DNA from: Pedobacter jejuensis
GTDB lineage: Bacteria > Bacteroidota > Bacteroidia > Sphingobacteriales > Sphingobacteriaceae
NCBI RefSeq assembly: GCF_003725795.1
Contig: NZ_RBEE01000023.1
Coordinates: forward strand, 496,001-560,000
Reading direction: 5' to 3'
DNA length: 64,000 nt
In this document: piece after piece, positions 45,292 to 53,164 of the stretch
How the letters are laid out: each line of letters starts with the position of its first letter
How positions within the stretch are numbered: position 1 is the stretch's first letter
Position numbers and translations under genes: made by a program
Notes under the pieces: generated by a model
What the model was told of the DNA's origin: nothing
Databases searched by the model: none
What the model saw: the letters and a program-made list of their open reading frames with translations, nothing else

Positions 45292-45416
45292 CTGAACACG
45301 ATCCATTTCAAGACAAGGCTTTGCAGAAAAAAATACCTCGCAAGCGAAGCGAGCAGGGAAGATTTTTTTCTAGCAAACCCGAAGGGCTTGGCCTTGTCTT
45401 GAAATGGATTGTTCAG
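45292..45416. repeat. 125-bp imperfect palindrome (MITE-like)
   Basis: The left arm (CTGAACA, CG, then ATCCATTTCAAGACAAGGC to 45319) matches the complement of the right arm (45391-45416) at all 26 positions apart from the 2-nt CG insertion. Inside are a further ttgc-(t)agaaaaaaat pair and a central ctcgc...gcgag hairpin. It lies between two convergently or independently read cargo genes. No target duplication is evident. Confidence 0.7.
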
Positions 45417-45459
45417 AAATTTGTGCAACAAAAAATTGAGTGGTAATCACCAAACGACC

Positions 45460-45732
45460 TTAAACTTCCTTATTCTTTTGTGTAAACACATAACAAAGGT
45501 TCATCATTTCTATCAGGCGGTTATAAAAAAACAGCATGTCCTTCAGTTCATCTCCATCTGGGGATTCCGATGCAAGATGCATCCAGCCCTGATAGAATTC
45601 CCAAAGCTTCGCCCTTGATTCGTGCAGTGGATGGTTCACGAAAAAGTGGCTTATTCCTGAAACAGGATTTTCGATATCGCTATCAAGCATATCTGCTGGT
45701 TGGTAGTTCAGCACCTTAATTATCTCTTCCAT
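45460..45732 (-). CDS. Small protein of unknown function, third gene of the HEPN operon
   Basis: A 90-aa acidic protein (MEEIIKVLNYQPADMLDSDIENPVSG...) that I do not recognise. It is predicted mostly helical with aromatic-rich segments HFFVNHP and LWEFYQGWMHL. It starts 10 bp after the stop of the 430-aa gene upstream and ends the three-gene operon 47923-45460. Its tight spacing suggests a joint role with the two larger proteins. Confidence 0.6.
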   Translation of the reverse strand: MEEIIKVLNYQPADMLDSDIENPVSGISHFFVNHPLHESRAKLWEFYQGWMHLASESPDGDELKDMLFFYNRLIEMMNLCYVFTQKNKEV

Positions 45733-45741
45733 AACAATCTA

Positions 45742-47034
45742 TTATCTGTTTATAAATCTGTAGTTATCCCTAAGCTTGCCTACAAATTCCCTGCAATGTT
45801 CTTCATAATGGATCTTTAACATCAGCAGTCGGAAATTCCGCTTGCTGAAAAAAGCTACCAGTTCGCATTCCGTTACCCAGCTTAAAAGGAAGAACCTTTT
45901 TGGGTCGCTTGATGAGGCAATAAAAAATGCAGTATCAAAGAAATTTGAGACCTCATGCATTTTGCCACCCACAACAAACCGCAGTTCAAGCTTGAAATAA
46001 TCTCCCCTGTCTTTCCAAAGGAAACATATCTCAGGAACTTCATTACTGATAATACAAGGCTCCATGTCCTTTTTGGATGGTTTGCCCTTTACGTTTCGCA
46101 TACCATAGGTAAAGCGGTAATGGGTATAGAGCCTGCCTGCTACCATCGGGAGAGCCTGATGCCAAAGTTCTAACAGCATTGCAAAATTCTCCCTGTTTGC
46201 CTTTCTCTTCTCGTCCGCCACGTCTTTCTCATCTCGATATTGCGGGTATTTGACGAGCGCTATTTTTTTCATTTCGATGCAGATATCGATGAGTTTACCT
46301 TGAATGGGATCAACATCCATGGCTGATATATCTCCATGACCCAATACATATTTCTTGAATCCCTTAACAAAAGTCCTGTTGTTGTCCAGAATGCCGATGT
46401 ATGGAACGAGAAACAGATAATGGTTGGTATGCCACCTTTCCGTACTCGTGTCTGCAAGGCAAAACCCCAATATTTCCTGCGTACCTTTTGGTGTGCTCTC
46501 TTTCAAAATCTCAACTTCCTGCCTTGTTCCCGATATCTTATCCCCGATTATAGGAAGTGCCTGTTCAGGCTTATAGAAACCATTATAGCGAACCTTTGGA
46601 AAAACAACAAGGCTACCCCTGTACATCCTGATCATCAGATATCTGCTTTCCCCATTTCCATCGAAGAAACCTGGCCAATAGTAATCCTCAAAATCGTTTT
46701 CATCATAGATCGACATCATGTCATACAGCGCAAAGTAGGCATATCGGCTCAGGAAATTGTTTGTGGTATCAACGCTACAGCTTACCAAGAGTTCGGAAGC
46801 GGTAACCTTGATGTATATCTTCTCTTCCTCTTCACTATCAAGTGTAACCCCAATGGTCAACAGCTCATTATGGAACGACAGTTTCATGCAACGTATTCGT
46901 AAATAGGGTCTTTTTGGCCTTCTGAAATCAGAATATCTGTCGAGTGTTTCCGTGGTTAATATCCTTGTTCCGCTCCTTAAAGGTAGCCGAAAGAAATTTC
47001 CATCAGCAATTGCAGGTGATGTATCCTTAGCCAT
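45742..47034 (-). CDS. Unknown 430-aa protein, second gene of the HEPN operon
   Basis: I prefer the ATG at 47034 (MAKDTSPAIADGNFF), which overlaps the upstream stop by 8 nt, over the longer frame to 47097. The protein is 430 aa with no signal peptide or membrane segment and no family I recognise. It looks like a mixed alpha/beta protein rich in aromatic residues and Arg (RPKRPYLRIRCMKLSFH, WHTNHYLFLVPYIGIL, YTHYRFTYGMRN). An acidic EEEEK stretch lies near residue 78. Co-translation with the nucleotidyltransferase-like/HEPN gene suggests a shared complex. Confidence 0.6.
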   Translation of the reverse strand: MAKDTSPAIADGNFFRLPLRSGTRILTTETLDRYSDFRRPKRPYLRIRCMKLSFHNELLTIGVTLDSEEEEKIYIKVTASELLVSCSVDTTNNFLSRYAYFALYDMMSIYDENDFEDYYWPGFFDGNGESRYLMIRMYRGSLVVFPKVRYNGFYKPEQALPIIGDKISGTRQEVEILKESTPKGTQEILGFCLADTSTERWHTNHYLFLVPYIGILDNNRTFVKGFKKYVLGHGDISAMDVDPIQGKLIDICIEMKKIALVKYPQYRDEKDVADEKRKANRENFAMLLELWHQALPMVAGRLYTHYRFTYGMRNVKGKPSKKDMEPCIISNEVPEICFLWKDRGDYFKLELRFVVGGKMHEVSNFFDTAFFIASSSDPKRFFLLSWVTECELVAFFSKRNFRLLMLKIHYEEHCREFVGKLRDNYRFINR

Positions 47035-47923
47035 GTTCAGCCCCACTTTCCAATTTGTTCTGTTCGTACGCTTCTGCATCCGCGGCAAGCAATTCAATTT
47101 TCTTTAGACCTAGAATTTCCGTGAGCTTGATGAAGCTTGAGACATTGATGAACAATTGCTCGGCATCTTTTTGGCTTACCCTGAAATCATCCTTGTAACG
47201 TGCGGCTGAATAGCTTCTGACCATTATCTCAAATAGCCGTTTTTCATCTTCGCCACCAGAGAGGAACAGCCAAGATGGGGCTGTGGAAAAACTGTTACAA
47301 AGGCGAAGTTGCCTGTAGAGGTTATGCATATCCGAACGGTAGGCCAAATAGACCCTGATCAACAAGATACAGCACTGCTCGGTTACCTGATGTGCCATAA
47401 AAGCACAAACTCCATATTGGCCATTTTTGAGGCATTCATTTGCGCTCGCCAAAAATCCAGTTGCCAATGGCATTCTATGGTCAAAATGTTTCTGTGCCTT
47501 TACTGCTCCCTGCGTTGGTATAAAGTCTACGGTCTCTGGGGATTCCAATATGCCATTGCTACTGTAGATAAGCTTTCCGCTATTGTACACGGTAATAAAA
47601 AACCTGTTGTTAGCCTTTATCGCCTGTGAAATGGTTTCCCTGCCGTGCACCAAGATGGTAACCGTTCCATGTGGATATTGCTGGTTGGCAAAATCCTGTA
47701 CATCATGCTCTATCCTCGTAATGCTCTCGGTTACCATCAGCAGAAAATAGGTATACTTTTCTTCCCTGAAATGCTCCTTAAAACAGCCTTCCAGTGTTTT
47801 TATTTCTACGGTGCTGCCGAAGCAATAGACCCGTTCGGGATTGAATTTTTGAACCAGTTCTCGTATGAACGCTGAGAAATGTTCTTTCTGGGTCTGCCCA
47901 GATTGTTGAGGTTGTTTTTCCAT
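47027..47923 (-). CDS. Nucleotidyltransferase-like + HEPN domain protein
   Basis: A 298-aa two-part protein. Residues about 15-125 look like a degenerate MNT nucleotidyltransferase fold (FNPERVYCFGSTVEIKT... with GS kept but no D-x-D pair visible). Residues about 140-270 look like a HEPN domain: ATGFLASANECLKNGQYGVCAFMAHQVTEQCCILLIRVYLAYRSDMHNLYRQLRLC and RSYSAARYKDDFRVS. In known MNT-HEPN systems the two activities sit in separate genes as toxin and antitoxin; here they are joined and the transferase seems inactive. First gene of a three-gene operon. Confidence 0.65.
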   Translation of the reverse strand: MEKQPQQSGQTQKEHFSAFIRELVQKFNPERVYCFGSTVEIKTLEGCFKEHFREEKYTYFLLMVTESITRIEHDVQDFANQQYPHGTVTILVHGRETISQAIKANNRFFITVYNSGKLIYSSNGILESPETVDFIPTQGAVKAQKHFDHRMPLATGFLASANECLKNGQYGVCAFMAHQVTEQCCILLIRVYLAYRSDMHNLYRQLRLCNSFSTAPSWLFLSGGEDEKRLFEIMVRSYSAARYKDDFRVSQKDAEQLFINVSSFIKLTEILGLKKIELLAADAEAYEQNKLESGAEHG

Positions 47924-48036
47924 ATCGCTCTATTTTGATTTCCAGATCAAAATTGCAGACGTGGGATGCCGTAACCTACCATTAAAAGTGGTATCTTACC
48001 ACAACATAATGGTTCATTACTATTTCAGGAATTTAT

Positions 48037-48044
48037 TATATTTG
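48037..48044 (+). promoter_or_regulatory. -7 promoter box just before the XRE gene
   Basis: A perfect TATATTTG ends six bases before the ATG at 48050. The predicted transcript would begin at or within a few bases of the start codon, so it is leaderless or nearly so. The -33 region is weak. Confidence 0.5.
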
Positions 48045-48049
48045 TGCTT

Positions 48050-48454
48050 ATGGAAACACCTACAAAATCCAACAAGGTTCATATCGGGAGAAAGATCAGC
48101 CGTATCAGAGAAATCAGGGGCATCAAACAGGATTACCTAGCAATTGAGCTTGGCGTGAGCCAACAGACCATTTCAAAGATTGAGCAGAGTGAAGATGTAG
48201 ATGATGCTACCCTGGATAAAATTGCAAAGATATTAGGTGTTACAAAAGAAGCTATACATCAGTTTTCAGATGATGCAGTTATAAACTATTTCAATACTTT
48301 TAATGACAACAGCTTCAATAATGGTGCTTATAATGCTTTTAACTGTAATTTTAATCCAATTGAGAAATTGATGGAAGCTTTAGATGCCAATAAAGAACTG
48401 TATGAGCGTCTTCTGGCTAGTGAGCGTGAAAAAATTGAGCTTTTAAAAAAATAG
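48050..48454 (+). CDS. XRE-family transcriptional regulator
   Basis: A 134-aa protein. I take the ATG at 48050 (METPTKSNKVHIGRKISRIREIRGIKQ) over a GTG two codons earlier. Residues about 10-68 are an XRE helix-turn-helix (IREIRGIKQDYLAIELGVSQQTISKIEQSEDVDDATLDKIAKILGV). The tail has an Asn-rich stretch (YFNTFNDNSFNNGAYNAFNCNFN) and a C-terminal helix for dimerisation. It lies 15 bp before the abortive-infection gene, so it probably represses or modulates it, in the manner of an antitoxin or operon regulator. Confidence 0.85.
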   Translation: METPTKSNKVHIGRKISRIREIRGIKQDYLAIELGVSQQTISKIEQSEDVDDATLDKIAKILGVTKEAIHQFSDDAVINYFNTFNDNSFNNGAYNAFNCNFNPIEKLMEALDANKELYERLLASEREKIELLKK

Positions 48455-48469
48455 CTTCTTACAAAGAAT

Positions 48470-49288
48470 ATGGCTAAAGTCTCATTTTTGGAACTAAGAA
48501 TTGTAGTCAGTTTTTTGGAAATGGGCGGAGGGTATGTGTTGAATTTTTCTGACCGTACTTTTCAAGATTTTGTAGGAGATGCTGTAGGTATAGATATTCT
48601 ATCTGATAAATATGCAGGCGGAACATCAGGTTCCAAAGACAATCGACTAAAACAATTTATCATTTTAGAAGACGATTATACAGTTGGCAAACTGTTTACC
48701 AAGCTCCAACAATACAAGCTAATTATTGAAAATGAAGGCAATAAGGTTGTAGATCAAAATCTTTATAACGAGTTTTATAAAATATCAGAAAAACTGGTCT
48801 CGGGTAAAATTATTGAACATATAGATGCCATACGGGCAACTAACGATGATAAAGATTTTCACCAACTTGCCAAACTTATAAAAGAAAGTATTGAAAATAA
48901 TGAACCAGAATCTGCGCTGGACAGATTACATACTTTCTTATTCAAGTTTCTTAAAGAACTTTGCAAAAGCCATAACGTGGAATATTCGAACGAAGAGTCC
49001 ATTAATGCAATATACGGCAAGTATATTAAAGCTATAAGAAATAAGGGATTAATAGAATCTGAAATGGCTGAAAAGATTATTCAATCAACTTTCCAAGTAA
49101 TGCAAGCTTTCAATGATATTCGCAACAATCGAAGTTTTGCTCATGACAATCCTGTTTTAAACTATGATGAAAGTGTATTTATTTTTAGTAACGTAACTGC
49201 TACTGTTAAGTACATACAAACCTTAGAAACTAAGCATAAAAATGCGGTTATTGAAGAAGCAAAACCAGATTGGTCAAGTACTTTTTAA
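48470..49288 (+). CDS. Abortive infection family protein (AbiC-terminal/HEPN-like)
   Basis: A 272-aa soluble protein. Residues about 4-100 form an N-terminal domain (LELRIVVSFLEMGGGYVLNFSDRTFQDFVGDAVGIDI) found in such proteins. The C-terminal 120 residues (SALDRLHTFLFKFLKELCKSHN...IQSTFQVMQAFNDIRNNRSFAHDNPVL) match the abortive infection C-terminal domain of HEPN type, with the motif RNNRSFAH (R-x6-H). Relatives are linked to phage-induced growth arrest, presumably by RNA cleavage. It is paired with the XRE gene upstream, and the order regulator-effector is typical of defence modules. Confidence 0.75.
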   Translation: MAKVSFLELRIVVSFLEMGGGYVLNFSDRTFQDFVGDAVGIDILSDKYAGGTSGSKDNRLKQFIILEDDYTVGKLFTKLQQYKLIIENEGNKVVDQNLYNEFYKISEKLVSGKIIEHIDAIRATNDDKDFHQLAKLIKESIENNEPESALDRLHTFLFKFLKELCKSHNVEYSNEESINAIYGKYIKAIRNKGLIESEMAEKIIQSTFQVMQAFNDIRNNRSFAHDNPVLNYDESVFIFSNVTATVKYIQTLETKHKNAVIEEAKPDWSSTF

Positions 49289-49307
49289 TAATAATGAGCT
49301 TACTACC

Positions 49308-50291
49308 TTATCGACTTAAACCTTGATTTTGATCGAGGTTTTGTTTCTTTTTCCGTCTACGTTTTTCGGCCTCTTCTATTGGATTTGATTCAGCTGCTAC
49401 ATAAATAGGATCCATAAGTGCAGTAAGCAGACCTACACCCGATTTAACGGTGGAATCAATCATTTGCCCAATACTTTCAAATTGTCCGTCTGCGATGAGT
49501 TTTCCAAAATCAATAGCTATACTGTTTTTAGCATGACGGGATACGTTTGCCAGCATTTCCATCTGTGACTTTTGCTCTGCAGTACCATTCTTTAATGTGT
49601 TGGCATAGGTAAGCGTATCTTTTAGTCCCCTATCGAAGTCGAAAAATTTATCAAAAAGACTTTCTCCAATTTGTTTAAAGGCAGTTCGGTCGAACTGTCC
49701 CAATTTGGCGGAATATGCAATATTTTTTCCTTTGGAATTATTCTGTGGACTGAGCTTTATGGAATTGGTAATATCCTTACGGCTAACAATGATCTGGATA
49801 TGCATTTGGCGACCTTCTTTACGTTCTCCCTTTTGCCTTGTTCCTTCCTTCACTTCATTATCGGTATGTTTGTAGTAACGATAGTTTTCAGCCTTCCCAA
49901 ACCAGAGCAGGTCTATATTGCTGTCGATACCAGTCCTCTTAAAGTTCTTGGCATAGCCATCCATTACCTTTATGGCAAATTCCTTCAGTTTTTCTTTTGC
50001 ACCAGCTTCTCCAAATTTTTCATAAAGGTGCGCCAGTTCTTTTTGGCTTGGGCTGATATTTATCAGAAAAAACTTGCTGTCGTTACGCCCGAGCTTGGCA
50101 ATGTTGCCATCAATTTTTATGCGAACCTCCTGTCTCCTTATTTGATTATCAGATCCGTTGAACCAGTTTTCATGATCGAGTCCCCTTCCTTTTTCAATCT
50201 GAATTTGGTTTTCTTTTTCGAGGTAGTTGACAAGTGCGCCACTACTGCCCTTGTTGTTTCCAGTTTCGGATGCTGTGATATTGATGAACAT
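49308..50291 (-). CDS. BtgB-type relaxase/mobilization protein (DUF5712)
   Basis: A 327-aa relaxase-like protein. The start MFINITASETGNNKGSSGALVNYLEKEN, the segment FFLINISPSQKELAHLYEKFGE and the H-rich strand GRQMHIQIIVSRKD (with upstream HTDNEVKEG) match the BtgB group of Bacteroides mobilization proteins, in which a Tyr or His nicks oriT. The C-terminal part (AMAEKRRRKKKQ) is basic. It follows btgA by 3 nt, so the two are co-translated. It should process the island for transfer with a helper conjugative element. The oriT-like repeats lie upstream of btgA. Confidence 0.8.
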   Translation of the reverse strand: MFINITASETGNNKGSSGALVNYLEKENQIQIEKGRGLDHENWFNGSDNQIRRQEVRIKIDGNIAKLGRNDSKFFLINISPSQKELAHLYEKFGEAGAKEKLKEFAIKVMDGYAKNFKRTGIDSNIDLLWFGKAENYRYYKHTDNEVKEGTRQKGERKEGRQMHIQIIVSRKDITNSIKLSPQNNSKGKNIAYSAKLGQFDRTAFKQIGESLFDKFFDFDRGLKDTLTYANTLKNGTAEQKSQMEMLANVSRHAKNSIAIDFGKLIADGQFESIGQMIDSTVKSGVGLLTALMDPIYVAAESNPIEEAEKRRRKKKQNLDQNQGLSR

Positions 50292-50294
50292 AAG

Positions 50295-50843
50295 CTATAG
50301 ATTTTCAAGTGAATGCCTAATGTGGGTTTGAAGTTCCTCTTTTTTGGCGGCTGATACAGGCCAACCAAAGGATTCCCTTTGGCTGATATAGTATTCAAGT
50401 ATTTTTTTGAAGCGTATTTTTAACAATGCTTTTTCTTCCAGATTATTCTGGGTCTTTGCAATTGCCCTGTCGAGTGATGTCATACGATTGATCATCGCTT
50501 TTGTATGTTCCTCATCATTTATAAGATAGTGGCCAATAGCCTTTAAATACTTGGTGTGTTCTTTTGCTATAAACACTTGCCCACCAGTATCTGTAAGGAT
50601 GGGAAGCAGGAAATCACTTTCCTGTCGCTTTATGAACGACAATATCCTGTTGATCCCGTTTGCAAGTTCTTTTTTCAGCAGCTCGTCATTGAGGTCAAGA
50701 GGATCTTTTTTACTCCGATAGAAATAATCCACCATCTGCATAAATACCAGTCGTTTGTTCCTACCAAGCTTTAAAGCCACCTTTTCAAATTTATCGCCAG
50801 TCATGGCATTAAACCTGACAGACTTGTTATTTTCATCTTGCAT
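50295..50843 (-). CDS. BfmA/BtgA-family mobilization accessory protein
   Basis: A 182-aa protein with an N-terminal DNA-binding-like segment (RFNAMTGDKFEKVALKLGRNKRLVFMQMVDYFYRSKKDPLDLNDELLKKEL) followed by helical coiled regions. Its place directly before the BtgB relaxase, its length and its sequence fit BtgA/BfmA, proposed to bind oriT and direct the relaxase. It starts 78 bp from the inverted-repeat region. It is read on the minus strand together with btgB. Confidence 0.8.
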   Translation of the reverse strand: MQDENNKSVRFNAMTGDKFEKVALKLGRNKRLVFMQMVDYFYRSKKDPLDLNDELLKKELANGINRILSFIKRQESDFLLPILTDTGGQVFIAKEHTKYLKAIGHYLINDEEHTKAMINRMTSLDRAIAKTQNNLEEKALLKIRFKKILEYYISQRESFGWPVSAAKKEELQTHIRHSLENL

Positions 50844-50920
50844 ATGGTCATCTTAAAATATTGTAATCGGGTATTCCCAAGGGAATTCTATTTTATCGCT
50901 TCACTCACGTTCAGAAAGGC

Positions 50921-51002
50921 AAAGTATCCCTGGAGGATACTTTAAATCCCCAAGCGATAGCGTGGGGCAAGCAAAGTAGGGCTCTGCCCAACTTCCGCTT
51001 GC
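50921..51002. other. Candidate oriT
   Basis: Three nested inverted repeats lie upstream of btgA: AAAGTATCC / GGATACTTT (50921-50943), CCCCAAGC / GCGTGGGG (50948-50967) and a long one, GCAAGC-AAGT-GGGC with its complement GCCC-ACTT-GCTTGC (50967-51002). Such repeats beside accessory mob genes mark the nic region in related Bacteroidota elements. The IS3 element begins six bases further right. Confidence 0.6.
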
Positions 51003-51045
51003 TCCATTGTGACTCGTCCTGAAATACGTTTGCGGTTTTGGACAT

Positions 51046-51984
51046 TTAGTACTGCTCTAGATTGACAGCACCCTGTTCTTCCTGAATTGGATTTACAATA
51101 GTACTGTTTTTGTGATAATAATTCTTCCATAATTGCGTGGGTGTAGTATTGCCTCTGTGCACGATCTCGGGAGTTAGATTTCCAATGCTCATATGTGGCC
51201 TTTCCTCGTTGTAGAGCTTGATAACAAAGTCGAGAACCTGCTTCCCCTCCTCAAGGTCCTTGACCGTGTAGCTGCTCAGGTATTCGTTCTTGATAATGCC
51301 ATTGAGTCTTTCAGCAACTGCATTGTCCCTTGGATCGCCAGTTTCGGTCATGCTGATCTTTACCTCACTCTCTTCAAGGATCTGGACATATTCATTGCAG
51401 CAGTACTGCAAGCCCCTGTCTGAATGGTGGCACAGAAATTCAGTATTCTGGGCATCCAGCAAGGCCATCTTCAGTGCCTTGACCGTCTCGATAGACAGAA
51501 GGTTATCGGCAACATTATATCCCAGGATCTTTCTTGAAAAGGCATCCGTGATGAAGCTGATGTACAAAAACTTGTCACTTATCTTCCAATATGTAATATC
51601 ACTGACCCATAACTGGTTGGGATGAGTGGGCACAAAACTCTTGATCAGATTAGGAAATTTTCTGTACATGTGGAAGGAATTGGTTGTTGAAACCCTTCTT
51701 TTGTACCTCTTCACAAGCAGCCCATGCGTGGACAATAGATCAAACAGAGCATCTCTGCCCATTTTTATTTGATGCTCCAGCAGGAATGGCTGGATTAGCT
51801 CGTATAACTTTCTTGTTCCCATATGTCTATGATCTTTCTTCATGTTGATGATTTGTTTTAATACAAGTTCCTGTTCAATGGTGGTACTTTCGTTGCGCCA
51901 CCAGTGCTGATAATAGGCCTGTCTGCTCATTCCAAGTACTCGACAGATGCGTGCAAGGCTGATATTCCTATTTCTGTCTTTCAT
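51046..51984 (-). CDS. IS3-family transposase OrfB (DDE integrase core)
   Basis: A 312-aa protein with a small HTH region (ARICRVLGMSRQAYYQHWW) and the rve DDE core: LWVSDITYWKI, CHHSDRGLQYCCNEY and the Glu in NAVAERLNGIIKNEYL. Its own ATG is at 51984, but the frame opens further upstream into orfA, and the A6G run at 52008-52014 would fuse OrfA and OrfB by -1 frameshifting. The triad is intact, so the element may be active. Confidence 0.93.
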   Translation of the reverse strand: MKDRNRNISLARICRVLGMSRQAYYQHWWRNESTTIEQELVLKQIINMKKDHRHMGTRKLYELIQPFLLEHQIKMGRDALFDLLSTHGLLVKRYKRRVSTTNSFHMYRKFPNLIKSFVPTHPNQLWVSDITYWKISDKFLYISFITDAFSRKILGYNVADNLLSIETVKALKMALLDAQNTEFLCHHSDRGLQYCCNEYVQILEESEVKISMTETGDPRDNAVAERLNGIIKNEYLSSYTVKDLEEGKQVLDFVIKLYNEERPHMSIGNLTPEIVHRGNTTPTQLWKNYYHKNSTIVNPIQEEQGAVNLEQY

Positions 51985-51992
51985 TTCATAGA

Positions 51993-52397
51993 TTACTTGG
52001 TGAACGACTTTTTTCTGATATCGATCTTAAGGTCGCGTTCGGCTATCTGTATCATGACCAGATAAGCCTGTTCCCGCAGTCGGCTATCTTTTAGCTCCTG
52101 TTCAAGTTGATTTGTCTTGTGGCTCGTTTCATTTCTCACAGGTGCTACCTGTGGCTTGTTGGTGGTTGGTAAATCCATAAAGAAGGAGACTGGTTTTTTA
52201 ACTATGTCACCTTCAATGTAGCCTAATTGCCTCATAAACTTTAACAGCTTCCCTTTTTCCTTCTTGTCGCCGGTATACTTTTCCCAGATCTTTTGCTTCG
52301 GGAGACCACTGGACAGGTAATCCTTGATGATCGTGTGTTTCTGCTTCACGCTGAAGTAGATTGATGGCTTAGCCGTTTTCCTGATTTTTGTTTCCAT
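51993..52397 (-). CDS. IS3-family OrfA
   Basis: From ATG 52397 the product has 134 aa (METKIRKTAKPSIYFSVKQKHTIIKDYLSSGLPKQKIWEKYTGDKKEKG...). It contains a helix-turn-helix like region and a Gln/Glu-rich C-terminal helix (KTNQLEQELKDSRLREQAYLVMIQIAERDLKIDIRKK) typical of the leucine-zipper OrfA. It ends at TAA 51993, 8 nt before orfB. The last codons AGA AAA AAG contain A AAA AAG, a classic slippery site (52008-52014). Slipping there gives the fused OrfAB transposase. Confidence 0.85.
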   Translation of the reverse strand: METKIRKTAKPSIYFSVKQKHTIIKDYLSSGLPKQKIWEKYTGDKKEKGKLLKFMRQLGYIEGDIVKKPVSFFMDLPTTNKPQVAPVRNETSHKTNQLEQELKDSRLREQAYLVMIQIAERDLKIDIRKKSFTK

Positions 52398-52485
52398 TTT
52401 TTCAAAATTTTTAATGTAAACGCATTTTAGGACAAGACACATTTTTTTTTAAGAAAAATGGACTTTCTGCATATCACCTATCCAC

Positions 52486-52803
52486 TCAGTCGCCATTAGA
52501 ATGGTTGATTGTTTTTATTGGCAAGATTTCTATCTGGCTGGCCAATATGGGGTCAAATGAGGGGCTGTAAACCAGACAGCCTAAGTCGATGAGTTCTTCC
52601 AGTCGTTTATGATAAGTTGTAAATGAACGGATGGACGATAGTTTCATCAGTTCCCTTCTCGTAATTCGAAACGGATTGGCAAAACCTCCTTTTTGATAGG
52701 TTAATAGCAAAGCGGAATAAAGGCTGATATGCGATGGCAGAAGATGCTTCTGCAAAGTTGCCATTTTGATAAAAGAGGTCAATTGATTGTTTATATCGAT
52801 CAT
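52486..52803 (-). CDS. Unknown 105-aa island protein
   Basis: A 105-aa protein, MIDINNQLTSFIKMATLQKHLLPSHISLYSALLLTYQKGGFANPFRITRRELMKLSSIRSFTTYHKRL. It looks helical with a winged-helix flavour (RITRRELMKLSSIRSFTTYHKRLEELIDLGCLVY), like the small proteins of Bacteroidota mobile elements near excisionase genes. It overlaps the preceding gene's stop by 4 nt (ATGA arrangement). A DNA-binding or replication-related role is possible; no family is certain. Confidence 0.6.
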   Translation of the reverse strand: MIDINNQLTSFIKMATLQKHLLPSHISLYSALLLTYQKGGFANPFRITRRELMKLSSIRSFTTYHKRLEELIDLGCLVYSPSFDPILASQIEILPIKTINHSNGD

Positions 52804-53078
52804 TTACCACCTCCTTCTTGCATGACCCTTACAATGTCACTATAGGCATAATACATGATACTTCCAATCTTTTTGAACGGAAGCGTTCCGTTTATCCGTA
52901 GGTTCTGTAATGTACCTGCCGAAATCTTCAATAATTTTCTTACCTCCGCACTTCGTAACCATTGCTTGGTATGTGCGGTTTCTGGTTTAAAGATCTGTTT
53001 TAGTTCTAGGATCAGTTCTGACTTGAACTGTTTAAGATCGTCCCTTGTAATTAACTCTACATTCATAATTCCCTCCAA
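52800..53078 (-). CDS. Excisionase-like helix-turn-helix protein
   Basis: A 92-aa protein (start MEGIMNVELITRDDLKQFK; a second ATG four codons on is equally good). The C-terminal half WLRSAEVRKLLKISAGTLQNLRINGTLPFKKIGSIMYYAYSDIVRVMQE is a MerR-like HTH_17 domain as in Xis-type excisionases. Such proteins bend att DNA and steer the integrase toward excision. It is translationally coupled to the small gene that follows. Confidence 0.8.
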   Translation of the reverse strand: MEGIMNVELITRDDLKQFKSELILELKQIFKPETAHTKQWLRSAEVRKLLKISAGTLQNLRINGTLPFKKIGSIMYYAYSDIVRVMQEGGGK

Positions 53079-53164
53079 TGATTAATATGGAGCAAATCTC
53101 TTGAAGCTAACAGGCAAAACAATGACCATCTGTTTGCGATGGTCATGTACAGTTTATGGATTGG

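Larger units (their letters stand above)
51009..52441 (-). mobile_element. IS3-family insertion sequence
   Basis: About 1.43 kb with imperfect terminal inverted repeats: TGTGACTCGTCCTGAAATAC at the left and, read inward from the right, TGTGTCTTGTCCTAAAATGC (16 of 20 identical). It holds orfA and orfB with a -1 frameshift site. Left flank 'cat' and right flank 'ttt' do not match, so no target duplication is seen. Inserted beside the oriT-like repeats. Confidence 0.85.
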
